Below, one piece after another: positions 50,562 to 62,279 of a stretch of DNA of 64,000 bases. Every line of letters begins with the position of its first letter. Position 1 is the first letter of the stretch. The stretch comes from Fusarium oxysporum f. sp. lycopersici 4287 (lineage: Eukaryota > Ascomycota > Sordariomycetes > Hypocreales > Nectriaceae): NCBI RefSeq assembly GCF_000149955.1, contig NC_030986.1, positions 2,696,084 to 2,760,083 of the forward strand, in the 5' to 3' direction. The translations under genes and the position numbers were made by a program. The notes beneath the pieces are model-generated. The model did no database searches and was not told the origin of the DNA. It was given only the letters and a program-made list of their open reading frames with translations.

Positions 50562-53500
50562 ATGGGAAAAGGATACAGAACAATGATGGAAAACGAGAGA
50601 AAGCGAAAGTCGGAGACTATTGTCGCGTCGGAACACCAAAAGCGAGCCAAACCACTCGGGGGAATACCCGTGAGGCGCGACCTCCTGGAACGTCATTACG
50701 GCAGGGTCACCTCGTTAAGAGAATATGTCCTCTCTCAGCTACCTCATGGATCTCGACTCCGACGGAAGAAAGTGGCATCCATCGGCGAAGCAAATGATGC
50801 CGGAGAGATTGAGAAGACTTTATCACGACTCCTAGATACATCACTTGTTTGTTTTGCCCATCAGGAGGCCGACAACGATGACACGAGATGGGAGCAATGG
50901 CTAGCATTCTCACAGAGAGAGGACGAGTCTTATGTCAGTCTTTCCGATGGGATTGCCGGATCAATATTCTCCCAAAATGAGGTTAGTACAGCATCTTTAT
51001 TTGTATGGAAAGCCGCTTATAATCATATAGATTGTAGATTTTGTTGTATGGCGTCTCTTCTCCAGAGATGTGCAAGTCGGACGACGACCCAAGCACCTAT
51101 TGTGTGACGGGTTTAGAAAATCAGCCGGACCAGATGACCAAGGAACTACCACTATTCCTGGACTCTTCAGCCTCTTTCCGAACTCTAACGTTGAGGCGCT
51201 GAGGGAAAACCCTTGGCCACAATTATTGGCCCTTCTTGGCAGAGCTGGAGAGAAAATCATGATCAATCTCCTTGTCGACGCCTCTATATATCTAGAGGTT
51301 GAAGCAGGTTTCAACAATTATTATCAACTGACAGGTAAGACAGCAAAACACTAAAGTACAAACCTGACCATTCTAGGTGTACCACTTGCAGAGCTTGACC
51401 TTCATGGAGGCGGTCTGTCAATGACTAAAGGATCTAAAAGCGAAGCACGCAAGCCTATAGACATAACTCTAGTGAGAAGCAGAATATTCTATGCTAAGCC
51501 ATCCCTTACGGCACAAGGACTTGTTCAGCCCGGCTATAAACACATTCGTAAGTATAGAAAGTACATACAATCAAACATATTATTAATATTTTTTCAGACG
51601 TGTTGAATCGGTACACGAACGCCCCCATGTCTAACGACTTAGAGATCCAGCGCCAAGGTACGATCAATGTGATGATGTACATATTTCCTCGGCAATTCGG
51701 ACTTCACAACGTCTTTACTTCTCAGGTCGATCCTACTATAACCTCGCAGAAGTTTCAAGACTATACGTTGAGAGAAGAAGAGATTGCTCCCTATTTTCGA
51801 ACAAAAGCAGGAGATACCGGGTCGCGAATGCCAAAAATACCCAAGCGGCTTCGTGGATATACTGAGGAACTTGTGAAACGCTTGCAAGTTCTCCACGGCC
51901 GATGTTCATATATCGAGCTCTTGAAGCACCACTGCCCCTGCACTTTTGACAGGCCATCGCGAACTAGGAAGCCGAGGACCAAGAAGAGTCTCATATCGTC
52001 TCGAAAGCTTAGACCATCACAACACCCGAAGACGGTTTCCTACTATCAGTGTGCTCCATCCCAGAAACATTCCGAGTTAGGGCTCTCGAGCACGCAAGCG
52101 CCAGCACTCCCATATCATAAATCCCTGGTAGAGCTAGCCACCCCATCATCTCAGGTCTCATCGTTCTGCCAAGCCGTCTTGTCCAAGATTATCCCCAGAG
52201 ACTTCTGGGGGGATGATACCGTACAGAAACGCAACAAATCCACTATCATGCGAAGTGTCGATAGTTTCATCAGGCTCAGGCGTTTTGAAACCATGTCGCT
52301 ACATGAAATAACACAAAATATGAAGGTTAGTGTCCGATAGTGCCAAAGCTTGACCATGGCTAATCATTTACCAGATCGCAAAAATCTCTTGGCTTCAGTC
52401 GCCAGTTCTGGGCGACCGAAAACCAAGCAAAACTGATACTGCAAAGCGCCTGGAGATTTTTAATGAATTTATTTATTTCGTTTTTGATTCTCTCTTGATG
52501 CCCCTGATCCGCAACACATTTTATGTTACCGAGTCTAACACCCATCGATACCAAGTTTTTTACTTTCGCCATGAAGTTTGGAGACAAATAGCAGAGCCAG
52601 CCATGATGGAACTTAGGGCAGACATGTTTGAGGAGGTCAAGTTGGATGACGCGCTGCAGGTATTGCGTTCTCGGAAGCTGGGCTTTAGCCAAGTTCGACT
52701 CCTTCCAAAAGGCAACAAACTTCGCCCCATCATGAATCTCCGGCGCAGGGCTATGACCAGGGGACCTTCAAGCAAGCTTGGGCGTAGTATAAATACTATC
52801 TTAGGTCCCGTGCATTCGTTGCTGAAGCTAGAGAAGGTATGTGAGGCGACAAACATTCGGGGGCTGAAGCTGACTCGAAATTCAGAGGATCAACCCGTCC
52901 AAATTGGGTTCCACTATGTTCTCCGTCAGCGATATTTATACCCGACTGAAGCTATTCAAGCAATCTCTGGGCCCTGAATATGGTAAATTGTACTTTGTCA
53001 AGGCTGATGTCAAGGCTGCTTTCGATACCATCCCACAAGAGGCAGTTGTCAATCTGATGAAGTCCGTGCCAAGTCAGTCGAAATATACCATCATGAAACA
53101 CGCAGAAGTGAAGCCTGGGGAACGGGCAGCGGTAGCTGACGACAAGACCTCGTCCAAAGCTATCCGTCGATGGCATGCAACAGCCTTGAGCGAGAAGGAA
53201 AACCCAGATTTCATCATACGGCTTGAGCAAAACCTGGCTCACAAGAAGAAAAATACTGTCTTTGTGGGCAGCGCTTTACGCAATACTCAAAACGTTGGAG
53301 AACTGATGCATCTTCTCAGGCAACATGTCGAGTATAATCTTGTCAAGATTGGAAAGAAATACTACAGACAGAAAACCGGAATCCCTCAAGGCTCTGTGTT
53401 GTCCTCATTCTTATGCAATTATTTCTATGCTGACCTTGAAGTTAAACATTTGGACTTCCTTCGTTCGCCAGACTGCCTACTCTTACGCCTCATTGACGAT

Positions 53501-54443
53501 TTTCTTCTAATCACTCTAGACCAGGAAAAGGCGATCAAGTTTGTCAATGCTATGCATGTTGGGTTTCCTGAGTATGGCGTTGCGGTCAACCCGACCAAGA
53601 CCATGGTCAACTTTGACATGCTATATGATGGTGAGCCCTTGCAGAAGTCTAATCATGAGAAAGGCTTCCCCTACTGCGGAACCACTATAAACTGCAAGAC
53701 ACTGGATATCACCAAGGATAGAGATAGAGATGCAAATATTGGTACGCTCAAGAGTCTTGCTTCTAGTCCAATCCAAGACCAGTACTTACACCTAGAAAGA
53801 TGTATCTGCTTCTCTCACCGTCGACTTCGGCCGCACACCTGGTCAGAACTTTCAACGAAAAGTTCTAAGTTAGTCCCCCGTACCGCATGAACCCAAAGAG
53901 TTGCTAACCAAGGCTCCTATGACCATTCAGACGCTTTCAAGATTCAATCTCATCTGATGTTTTATGACACGTCCCATAATGCAAACCGAACCGTTCTCAA
54001 CTCGCTTCGAAGTACCTTTGTTGAGACTGCGAGCAAAATGTACGCTTACCTGCGTTGCCTCGGGAAGACACAGCAACCGAGTAGTGAAATGATACTCCGT
54101 AAGTCACTCAAACTCATGATGTGGCTGATTTAATGTCTGATCTTCTCAAGGAACTATTGCTAAAGTGATCGACGTTGCCTTCCTGCTCTTGACTAGCAAA
54201 TCTCGGGTGATGAGATATCCCCAATACATCTGTGACGTGCGAAAATCGCAAGTTGCTCTGTAAGTATTTCTCGCCGCGCCGTTCCTTGGCAGTACTCTAA
54301 TAGTGATAAGAAATGCGTGCCTTGCCTTTGAGAAGGTATTGGCAGCGAAGCAGAGCAACTATCAGCCTGTTGTGAAGTGGCTCCGTAATGAAGCTGATAG
54401 GCTTGCCTCGGGCCAAAAATACGAGCTTCTGCGAGTTTCATGA
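50562..54443 (+). CDS. TERT: Telomerase reverse transcriptase catalytic subunit
   Basis: Ten exons: 50562-50981, 51031-51334, 51377-51547, 51598-52325, 52375-52836, 52886-53741, 53800-53868, 53931-54098, 54151-54259 and 54311-54443, giving 1,139 residues, normal for a fungal TERT. TERT copies the telomerase RNA template onto chromosome ends in the nucleus. The N-terminal domain contains PGLFSLFPNSNVEALRENPW, then the RNA-binding part and T motif (FYVTESNTHRYQVFYFR). The RT core has motif 1/2 (VRLLPKGNKLRPIMNL), motif A (KADVKAAFDTIPQ, Asp736), motif B' (TGIPQGSVLSS) and motif C (LIDDF, Asp899 and Asp900), so the catalytic triad is intact. A thumb region follows (FKIQSHLMFYD). Intron donors include GTTAGT three times. 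The last intron has two in-frame acceptors (exon 10 from 54311 or 54293). It is convergent with the acyltransferase gene, 176 bp away. Confidence 0.95.
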
Positions 54444-54619
54444 GCTAGGCGAATAGTAACTTCAGATGAAATGGCTAAACAATTTATCTCTAATAACTTT
54501 GTTTCTTCTATGCACGAGGACTAGTCTAGGATAAATATTATAATCGACTTACCCCTTGCTTTCCCAAACATGGCGCGTGTCCGATAAACATATTTTCTTT
54601 ACATCAAGATGTTCCAGCC

Positions 54620-56300
54620 TCAAAGCTGTATACCACTTTTCCACCAGTACTTATCTGAATGCCAGATTGGGAACATATATCTCCTCCATCGCCACCAATG
54701 ATCGTCTGGGTAACCGAAACCAAGCCAGCGCAGGGGGGAAATCGGCACAGGTTCCAGAAGCCAAATACCCGAAGATGAAATATCATCGGTAAAGAAAAAT
54801 GCGGTCAGACAGAGCCAGCCCAGAGTGAATACCATATTGAATGCCTGCCGGAGTCTTTGTGGGAAGTCGGGGAAATGCTTGTCCAAAGTCTGCAGCAAAA
54901 GAAGCTGCAAGATAATGCCAGGAGGCTGCAGGGCAAAGAAGAGCGGACTTCTCCAGGGTTTTGTGGTTGGCATAGACGATAAACTTCCACCAGCGTGAAG
55001 TAAACCGGACTGTATGAAGGATAAGCACATGGTAACAATTTGAGCACGTAGTGTTCCTCTTCGAAGATAGCCATGGTCAACGAGGAACTTTGCGGGCGCA
55101 ACAAACTGAAGACGAAAGGTTTGATGCCAGAACGCCCCCCACCAACCAGCAAGACCTCTATCAAGCACCTGCGAGATAGGACCGAAGATGTTGGTGTACT
55201 GCCATAACTCTCTTCGCATGGGGTAAAAGTAGGAGAAAACGTAGAGCTGAAAAAGGTCATGCAAGCTAAAAATGGCATCGATGGCAGCATAGATACCAAC
55301 AAGACAAAGGAGCTCGCGATAGATGAAGCGCAGCCACGGAGGAAGCCGCCGGAGGAATAAAGGGAGCTCAAGTCCCTGATCGGGCCCATAGGCACAGTAG
55401 GGATCCTTGACCATCGCAACAGAGCAAAAGTCCAAAAGAAAAGTGAGGAGGAGGACTCTGCGAATACGGCTCCATACAAACTCCCTCTCGGTCAAGTTAC
55501 GATAGTAGCCGCTTCTAGACACAATGAGCATGTTGTCGAAGGATACATGATCCCCATCGCGAATATTGCTTGGGATATCTGGTCTTGGTACGGAAGAGAT
55601 AGAACAGTTCCAGCCTGGAGAAAAAGCTTAGCCAGGAACCTCCTTGTAAGTGCTAGATAATCGTTCCAAACCTACCGATTTCCCTAAAGTTTGTAGCAAG
55701 GTCAAGTGTCCAGTTAAGCCGTTCACCGAACGATCCGTTTTCAGGAAATTTCTGCCAGGCGTAAACCACATCTTTAGAGCTCCCATTCTTGGCACGGGTT
55801 TCGGCGTCCCCTGAAAGTGCAATGGCTTCGTGGTAAGCCTTTCGCTGTCGAATTACGCTTTCTTGGTTTGATCCATTGGCAACATCTATGGACAGTTGTT
55901 TTGACGATGCTTGCGACTTGTTGCCCTTGGGAATCTTGACAACTCTGGCATAGTCGAGTTGCGGATCGGACCAAACCAAAAGATTCAGAGTCGTCAAGAT
56001 ACCCCATCCGCCCATGAGACCTGACGCATATGCTGGAGCGACGTTGTAGCTAGACATATACTGAATCATATAAGCATCGAACGCAACGACAAAAGCGACG
56101 ACAAGCCATCGTGCGTGGTAAAGCCATGGCCGATTTCGATGTGGGATTGCCAAATAGACAATAGGCAAAATGAAAGGACCGAAAAGGCAGAAAGGAAGAA
56201 CAAGGGGTTCTCTAATCCCTTTGGCAACTTCTGTATCGAATAGCGCCTTGTACTCGGCGCGGGCGATATTGCCAAGATTGGCCACAGGAGTGACTGTCAT
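54620..56300 (-). CDS. Wax-synthase-domain (MBOAT-type) O-acyltransferase
   Basis: Two exons, 56300-55676 and 55614-54620, joined over a 61-bp intron (donor GTAGGT, acceptor TTCTCCAG), give 539 residues. The protein is polytopic: several hydrophobic spans in residues 30-120, a soluble charged stretch at about 130-215, then six or so more spans. The segment GAFWHQTFRLQFVAPAKFL near 373-391 carries the His expected at the active site of wax synthase and MBOAT-like enzymes. The family includes plant wax synthases and fungal enzymes of specialised metabolism such as the trichothecene 4-O-acetyltransferase TRI7. It should transfer an acyl group to a hydroxyl at an internal membrane; the substrate is unknown. 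It is divergent from an AflR-type regulator 1.04 kb away, which suggests co-regulation. Confidence 0.85.
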
Positions 56301-57343
56301 TGCGCCGACAACTTCGGAGGGTTATGCAGGGGCAAATCTAATTGCTCTCAGTTGCAGGACTTTTCGGCAAGCTCGCTTCTCGTAGGGTTGTATTGGCGTC
56401 TACGACTCTATCATGACGCAAGCTGGTTGACAATTTCTACGAGGCGGGAACAAAGTAGCAACAGGCAATAAATGCAGCAAAGAATTCGTACTGAAAAAGT
56501 TCCTGGATGGGAAGAAAGAAACGAAGCCTGGCTTGTAATTGTACCTCGGAAGTTATGGCTTCTTCATGGTACAGAAACAGGTAACACCAATCAAAGGGTC
56601 ATGGATTGTACCCAAATAGTATTTTGGCGGTGATGAAGCTGTGGGGGGAAAGTCTTTTTTTTTCTGGACCAAGTAAGAACTATCTCCATAGACCCATGAA
56701 CGGAGCCTCAAAAACTAGGTCATACTGTAGTAGTCGAGGAGCGCATGAGGATACAGAAGCCTGATGTGTGCAGCCACGTCTCTTTCAGCGGGCGAAAGAA
56801 TTGCTTTTTGCTGAGTCGACGTGTCCTTGCTGACGTTAGACAGAGGCTCATGTTGCTACAGTCTCGAGAATCCCATGCCGAGAACACAAGAGACACTATA
56901 ATCACTTAAGCAGTAGCTTCTTAGGTATTATTGGTGATCGGGTTGAGTCGCTAATTGCTGTCATTATACCTAAGGTATGTTAACTTGCACTCACTAGTGG
57001 TGGTCATGGAGAGTCATCTGGTCACTAAGGTCTAGGGGTTTTCTGCAAGCTAAGGCCAGTACTTTAGTAAGTATAGGGACTCAAATTCCACGATAACCCA
57101 CTTAACCACATGCATTGTCGATCTCTGGAGTGGGAGATCAAATTGGCGGATTGGGTAGTTTGTAGCTACCTAATGAGGGTGGTGCCTCAACATTAGTCAG
57201 ATTCGTGGTATTGAGCCAAGACTCATGCTGACTGCGACATCTGAATGTTGTTCCATATCACAATCTGTTGCTGTATCATATATTGTTGCATACAGTGAGA
57301 CTCCGCTTGAATACGATATCCAAAATTGACCTTGGAAAGAAGA
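56301..57343. other. Divergent promoter region
   Basis: About 1.04 kb shared by the acyltransferase gene (leftward) and the Zn2Cys6 regulator gene (rightward). It contains the everted CCG/CGG element, a TACCTAAGGTA palindrome at 56967-56977 and a T/C-rich stretch near 56650. No coding signal is visible. Confidence 0.6.
56305..56317. promoter_or_regulatory. Everted CCG-N7-CGG element next to the acyltransferase start
   Basis: CCGACAACTTCGG begins 5 bp before the acyltransferase start codon, with CCGA/TCGG arms. Zn2Cys6 regulators bind paired CGG triplets in direct, inverted or everted order. Binding by the neighbouring regulator is speculative, and the site would lie in the 5' leader. Confidence 0.3.
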
Positions 57344-58812
57344 ATGGCTCCAACTGCAGCTGCCGATGGGGTTACAAAGCATAGAGCGTGCGACGAATGC
57401 CGTGAGTGCCTCATCATGTGTCCGAATCGGAGACTTATCGGTTATTAGGATCCCGAAAACTCGCATGCTCCAAAGAACCCGAGGGCTGTTCTCGGTGTAA
57501 AAAGGAGGGAATAATATGCTACTATTCTCCGCAGAAGCAAATGGGCCGTCCCCGAAAGAGGCGGCATGTGGATGTGGGTGATGAGGCCATTCTGCCAGCA
57601 CCGACCATTTCCCAGCCGCCAGAGGAAGCTCTACTTTTTCTCCAGCCAGATGATAATATCTCCTATGAGCACCTGAATCAAACGCAAACAACCGGAGATT
57701 ATCTTCTGGATCTCAACTTCCTGGACGAGCCAGCTAATGCAAACGCCGATACATGGGGCTTGCAATCTAGTCATGGCACGTTTTCTTTCAACCCGCAGAT
57801 CGTGGAACCCCAAGGCTTGCTCGTTGACAATGCTACATTACCTACATTGGATCTGAGTGGTGTCGACCTCCTTGGCAGTATCAATTTTGGCGAGACAGAC
57901 GCTCCGCAAGAAACAATTTCGAAGGATCTCAGTAACACACTGCAGCAATACCTAGTAGATCAGATTGAATTCCCAAACCCAGGACTAAAACAGAACTCGG
58001 ACACACCGACACCACCTGACTCCAGCGAAAATGGTGCCTCTGTTGAATCCACTGAGAATGTGATTAGAACACCGACTCCCTCTATGCGACCTGTACCTAC
58101 AGTGTCTTGCGGCTGTTTGTCATCACTTTATTTAGCTCTCGAGTCTCTTGGAAATCTGCCAGCTGAGGTCATACCGGCCATGAAAGTCGCACGGAATGCA
58201 TCCAAGGTCGCTCACGATGTTATCAGATGTACTGTCTGTTCTGCATCTTTGCTTGACGAACCCACTAAGCCTCCTCCCATACAATCCTTCCAGAACCTCA
58301 TGCTTCTTGGCGCTCTGGTTCCATCTGCATGCAACGCCTACGCAAGAATTCTAGAAATGGTAGATGAAGAGACTACCCTCGCCAAGCTGCAAGGACGCAC
58401 CTTTTGGTTCTCGTTCAAAGAAATTGGTGGCCTCTGGGGTTGCATTGGGGGTACGCCTAAGGGCTGCACGACTTATCAAAGCTACAACAACAAGAACATG
58501 CCTCCCGATATGTGGAGAATGACAATCAGGGGGCTTCTTCGCCTCGATGTCTACGGGTTGGATGAGAAGGACCAGGAGATCCCAGGCGCGATGACCTATC
58601 GACAACTTGGGCTCAAAGATGTGGTTGGGCAGCTTGAGGAGAGAAGCAAAAAGCGACATGATGCTCTTGACGCACTTCATGCTGCTGGGCACGCACATGA
58701 AGCGGCCCGTGGAGTTATTTACCCGACTAAGGCTTGTTCTCCAGCAGAGCGCAATTGTACCAAAGTCCTCGAGACAGCACGTATTGCACTGGAAAATCTA
58801 GTTATCGCGTAG
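57344..58812 (+). CDS. Zn2Cys6 transcription factor, AflR-like
   Basis: Two exons, 57344-57401 and 57449-58812, give 473 residues. The intron splits the zinc cluster codon for Arg20. The binuclear cluster is complete: Cys16, 19, 26, 33, 36 and 43 with spacing C-x2-C-x6-C-x6-C-x2-C-x6-C, followed by a basic linker (MGRPRKRRHVD). The middle is acidic and hydrophobic, suited to activation. The C-terminal half has Cys-containing helical sequence (SCGCLSSLYLALESLG near 235, VIRCTVCSASLL near 280) and a C-terminal ETARIALENLV, the layout of AflR-type regulators of polyketide clusters. It should bind DNA as a dimer in the nucleus. Start chosen because it places the cluster near the N-terminus in frame. 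It stands divergent to an acyltransferase, so a small metabolite module is possible. A separate polyketide synthase is not in this window. Confidence 0.88.
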
Positions 58813-59472
58813 GTAGAACATACGTAGAAAAGTTCAGAAGTTTGAGTAGGGGCTGAGCTAGCCAAAAAAAATTAAAATAAAAAATAAAAGGTCCGGGGGG
58901 GAGGACTTATGAAAGACCTGGAAGATGAAGTTTTTGTAAGTTCAAGTGAGGGCTGGTGATTCGGAAGCTTATATCTGAGTTGTCAGCACGACCTAATGCA
59001 GCGTTTTCCCTGTTTGCGGAAACTTACTATTTTAATCGACGAACTGTTTCGGCATATGTTGACAATACGATCATGCCCTGTTCAGATCAAAGACCGTATA
59101 TTATCGTGACATGCCTCGGGAGTGGCATATACGACGAACCGGGGGCTGTCGAGCTTATAAGGTGAACAGTCATCACCGACATCATCGCTATGCACAACAG
59201 ACTTGGCCAGTTGGACCTTTCGCATTGAACCATTTACCATTCTCTCATAAGATACTGTCCAACCTATCCCCTATGTCCAAGTTCCGTCCAAGTTAAGTAA
59301 GAAGGCTGAAGGCCTTGTCAATGCTCAAGCTGCCGTCCAAATGCCTAACAACCAACGCCTTACATGCATGTTAAAAATACTGGGTAGAAAAAGATGCAAG
59401 ACTCCGCCTGAAAAGGCTTTCCAATTTCTTTATGCGGAAATATGAAAATTTGTGGTGAAATGGTGTTCCAGA
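58813..59472. other. Convergent intergenic spacer
   Basis: About 660 bp between the stop codons of the Zn2Cys6 gene and the acidic protein gene. An A-rich run at 58864-58889 just after the first stop may serve the polyadenylation region. No gene visible. Confidence 0.6.
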
Positions 59473-60693
59473 TCAGACTTGTTCTTGGGCCTCAACCATG
59501 CCAAGAATATCGAGCTCGGCACGAACAAGGCTCTCAAACTCCTGGCGATCAATACCTGAAGCACGCGAAAGCATGAACAGGCTTCGAATACTGCGCGATA
59601 CATGCTGCTTGACACCAAACTCATTTTGTGTTTGTTTGCCGGCAGATGCCTCAAGCTTAGCAACTGTTTCCGAGCCGTTGGAACTGGCGCTTGAGGCTGG
59701 GCGTGGATGAAGGAGAGCGGCGTGGCGCTCGGTATCATCTCCGTTTTGTGTCGGGCTTGAATCACTCTTCTCGATCTCGGCCAATGTCCACGTGCCCTGT
59801 GTCTCATTAAGCTCTGTGGCTTCGGCAGATTCTTGGGTACGTCCGAGTCCCAGTGGTGGAGCAATTTGCGCAGCAGCCTCTTCCTCATCCGGATCATGAT
59901 TATCCATAGCAGGCTGAACACTGTCATATTGAGCAAAATATGCGTCCTCTGCCGAAGATGCACGAACACCACCGATTTGAGAAGTAGATTTCGAAGGAGG
60001 TGCAGGTGACTGTTTCTGCGCTGGTGTCCGGGATGGAGTTGCATCGTACCGTGCCCAGTAATCATCGTCGTCTTCTTCGTCTTCTTCGTGGCCACTATGA
60101 GGAATATGCAAGCTATTGCCATGGCCGTGGCCGTGGCCGTTGGCGTCCTTGGCTTGGTTGGTCACCTTCTTTGCCTGTGTTTCTCTGAATTGTCTCTCGG
60201 CCTCTGCGATGCTGGATGCTCCCCCAAATTGCAAGAAAGGTGAGGGTTTGTCTGCTATAGTGACCTCGCCAACCCTCCAGCCATCACCTCCGCCCTCAAC
60301 GTCCCCAACACAGTAGATCAACTGGAAGGCCAAACCCAGGGTGGAGAGCGCAACGAGAGCCTGCAGAGTCTCTTCATCGACCCGACGAAAACGTACCTCT
60401 GCATCATAATCCCAGTCGACCTCGACCTCACCCGATACCGGATGTGGCTCAAGACTACCGCTTTGGGCGATCTGAATCAGCTCAGGTATTTTTGCCTTGT
60501 CGTAACACAGAAGTCGAATCCATGGCTCAGTACTTGATGTAGATAGAAGCTTGACTCGCTGGCGAAGTATGGGGGACAAAAGTGGTAGAATACCGATCGC
60601 AGGTTCGGTAGAGATAGCAGATGGTGGGAGAGCAGGCAGAAACGGCGCAAGAAGCTGTGTTGTGTCTGGCGAAGGGAGCTGTGTGGTGGCCAT
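59473..60693 (-). CDS. Conserved-looking acidic protein, function unknown
   Basis: A single exon of 406 residues from the ATG at 60693 (MATTQLPSPD). I do not recognise the family. The first 160 residues look folded: they contain LLSPILRQRVKLLS, a WIRLLCYD segment and a VEVDWDYDAEVRFRRVDEET stretch. A His-Gly run (GHGHGHG) and an acidic patch (EEDEEDDDD) follow. Two near-identical short motifs, YWARYD at about 211-216 and YFAQYD at about 250-255, each come after acidic residues. A disordered linker leads to a C-terminal helical block (HVSRSIRSLFMLSRASGI ... FESLVRAELDILG). No signal peptide or membrane span is evident, so it is likely cytosolic or nuclear. It is divergent from the thiamine pyrophosphate carrier gene, 1.6 kb away. 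Confidence 0.8.
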   Translation of the reverse strand: MATTQLPSPDTTQLLAPFLPALPPSAISTEPAIGILPLLSPILRQRVKLLSTSSTEPWIRLLCYDKAKIPELIQIAQSGSLEPHPVSGEVEVDWDYDAEVRFRRVDEETLQALVALSTLGLAFQLIYCVGDVEGGGDGWRVGEVTIADKPSPFLQFGGASSIAEAERQFRETQAKKVTNQAKDANGHGHGHGNSLHIPHSGHEEDEEDDDDYWARYDATPSRTPAQKQSPAPPSKSTSQIGGVRASSAEDAYFAQYDSVQPAMDNHDPDEEEAAAQIAPPLGLGRTQESAEATELNETQGTWTLAEIEKSDSSPTQNGDDTERHAALLHPRPASSASSNGSETVAKLEASAGKQTQNEFGVKQHVSRSIRSLFMLSRASGIDRQEFESLVRAELDILGMVEAQEQV

Positions 60694-62279
60694 TGTCAAC
60701 GTCAGATTGAGCGCCGCGGGGCCGGACGAGGTGTCGTTATTGTGGTCGCGTTCTACACAGTGACAGATGTATGCGAAATCGACCGAGTTGAGGGTATCGT
60801 GGGAGGACTGTGTAAAGGATGTAATTTTATGTATGACTGGAGTAGTCTCGTTGGTCGAAATCGAGGGCCCAGAGGGTGGATTGTGAAGACGGAAAGATGG
60901 AGAACAGGATTAAGCGCTATGAGACGAAGTATATTAAGAGAGTGTCTCTGAAAATCTGGTAGCACGGGAAGAAGTGAGATTAAAGTGGGAGGGTTGGTGA
61001 AATATAAGAGCCGGAGAAGCATGTGCATCCGGCAAGAGTTGTCGGCGGTGCGGCACGAGGTATCAAAGAGGCAAGTGACGTGCCATACCCATGCGTGCTT
61101 CCCTCCGAGAGAGGTCTCGGATGTCTCCAAGCTTTGTTCTGGGTTGCAGTTTCAAATGGCCTTAGCCAATGACGGCATTGGAGTAGTAGCTTGAGGAGCA
61201 GGTTCTCGGCCGGAGCAATGGAGACTAGGCGCCCGGGATTCCTCGAGAGGCTCTTTTTGCCTGGGTAGCAGTTCGTGGTGTGGAGACGGAAACCCCACGT
61301 TTTACTCCGAGCTTAGTAGAATTAACGTTGTTGCAGTCATGATTGGTATTGACCTACTGGTCCTTGCAGCTCGTCTATGAACAACTTTGCGATTTCTTCC
61401 ATGCTTATATCTCATCAAGCTAATGCTTTATGCGCTTTATATGGCCTGGAGCCTTATACATATATACCAGTATCAACACACGGAACTTCAGGGTGACATT
61501 GTTGAACTTCTGTTTGGTTGGTTCCAGCGGCCTGAGCTGTGGAACCTGGCCGAGACCCTTGAGGCTATCGTTCATTGTTCCGGGCAGATCGCCATCGGTT
61601 CGGTTGATAAATTCCTCGTCCATCGGTGTAAGAGACCCCGAGGCTAGTTGGTACTATTGTATAGTTTACTCACACAATCTCAGATTTATCTTCCACAAGG
61701 GGAATATCTCGTATCTCCCTCATCAGTGTCAGGAGCCATTGATCCAACGACAGAATCCCGAGCAAAACGATGGCGTTGTCTCTACCGTTAACAACCGTCG
61801 CAAACCGCTGTCGACATTAGGAAATCATGCCGTCACACAAAAAATTCCATCGTGAGCTTGAAGGTGACCAAGGGTAAATTTTAGCCAATCTGAGCACGGA
61901 TTTCATTTCCCGTGATACCTAGAATGACCACTTGACCAATACGCTCCTCGAAGAAAGCTCTAGAGCACTTTCGATCCAAACAAATTCCATTATAATCTTC
62001 AAATGACACAATTGGCGACAATTTGCAAAAGCGCAGCCCATATTCATTTACTAATCCTGCCACGGGCATCTATCTCCGCCAACGTTGCATTATTTTACCT
62101 TATCAGCAACTTGGCTCATCAACCTTGAACGACTTCGCTTTGCGCTCAACAGACACATCATTAACACCGTCGATTTCCGCATTCTCGACCAACAATCTCT
62201 TGGTTAGGCTGTAGCAAAGTCCGTTCGAGATACAAAGCATCTCTTCTGCCCGTGGTCCTTCAGGGCTGTAGTTGAATGC
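60694..62279. other. 1.6-kb divergent intergenic region
   Basis: Holds the promoters of the acidic-protein gene and the carrier gene. A stretch at about 61390-61650 is open on both strands with protein-like composition but no recognisable product; see findings. Confidence 0.5.

Noticed and set aside
52495..52977. Apparent frameshift in TERT near 52837-52885
   Set aside because: A 49-bp intron with GTATGT donor, CTGAC branch site and TTCAG acceptor restores the family sequence exactly, so the gene is not broken.
59430..60122. Minus-strand 230-codon frame overlapping the acidic protein
   Set aside because: Shadow frame of the 406-residue gene; biased His/Leu/Arg composition comes from the main frame's codons.
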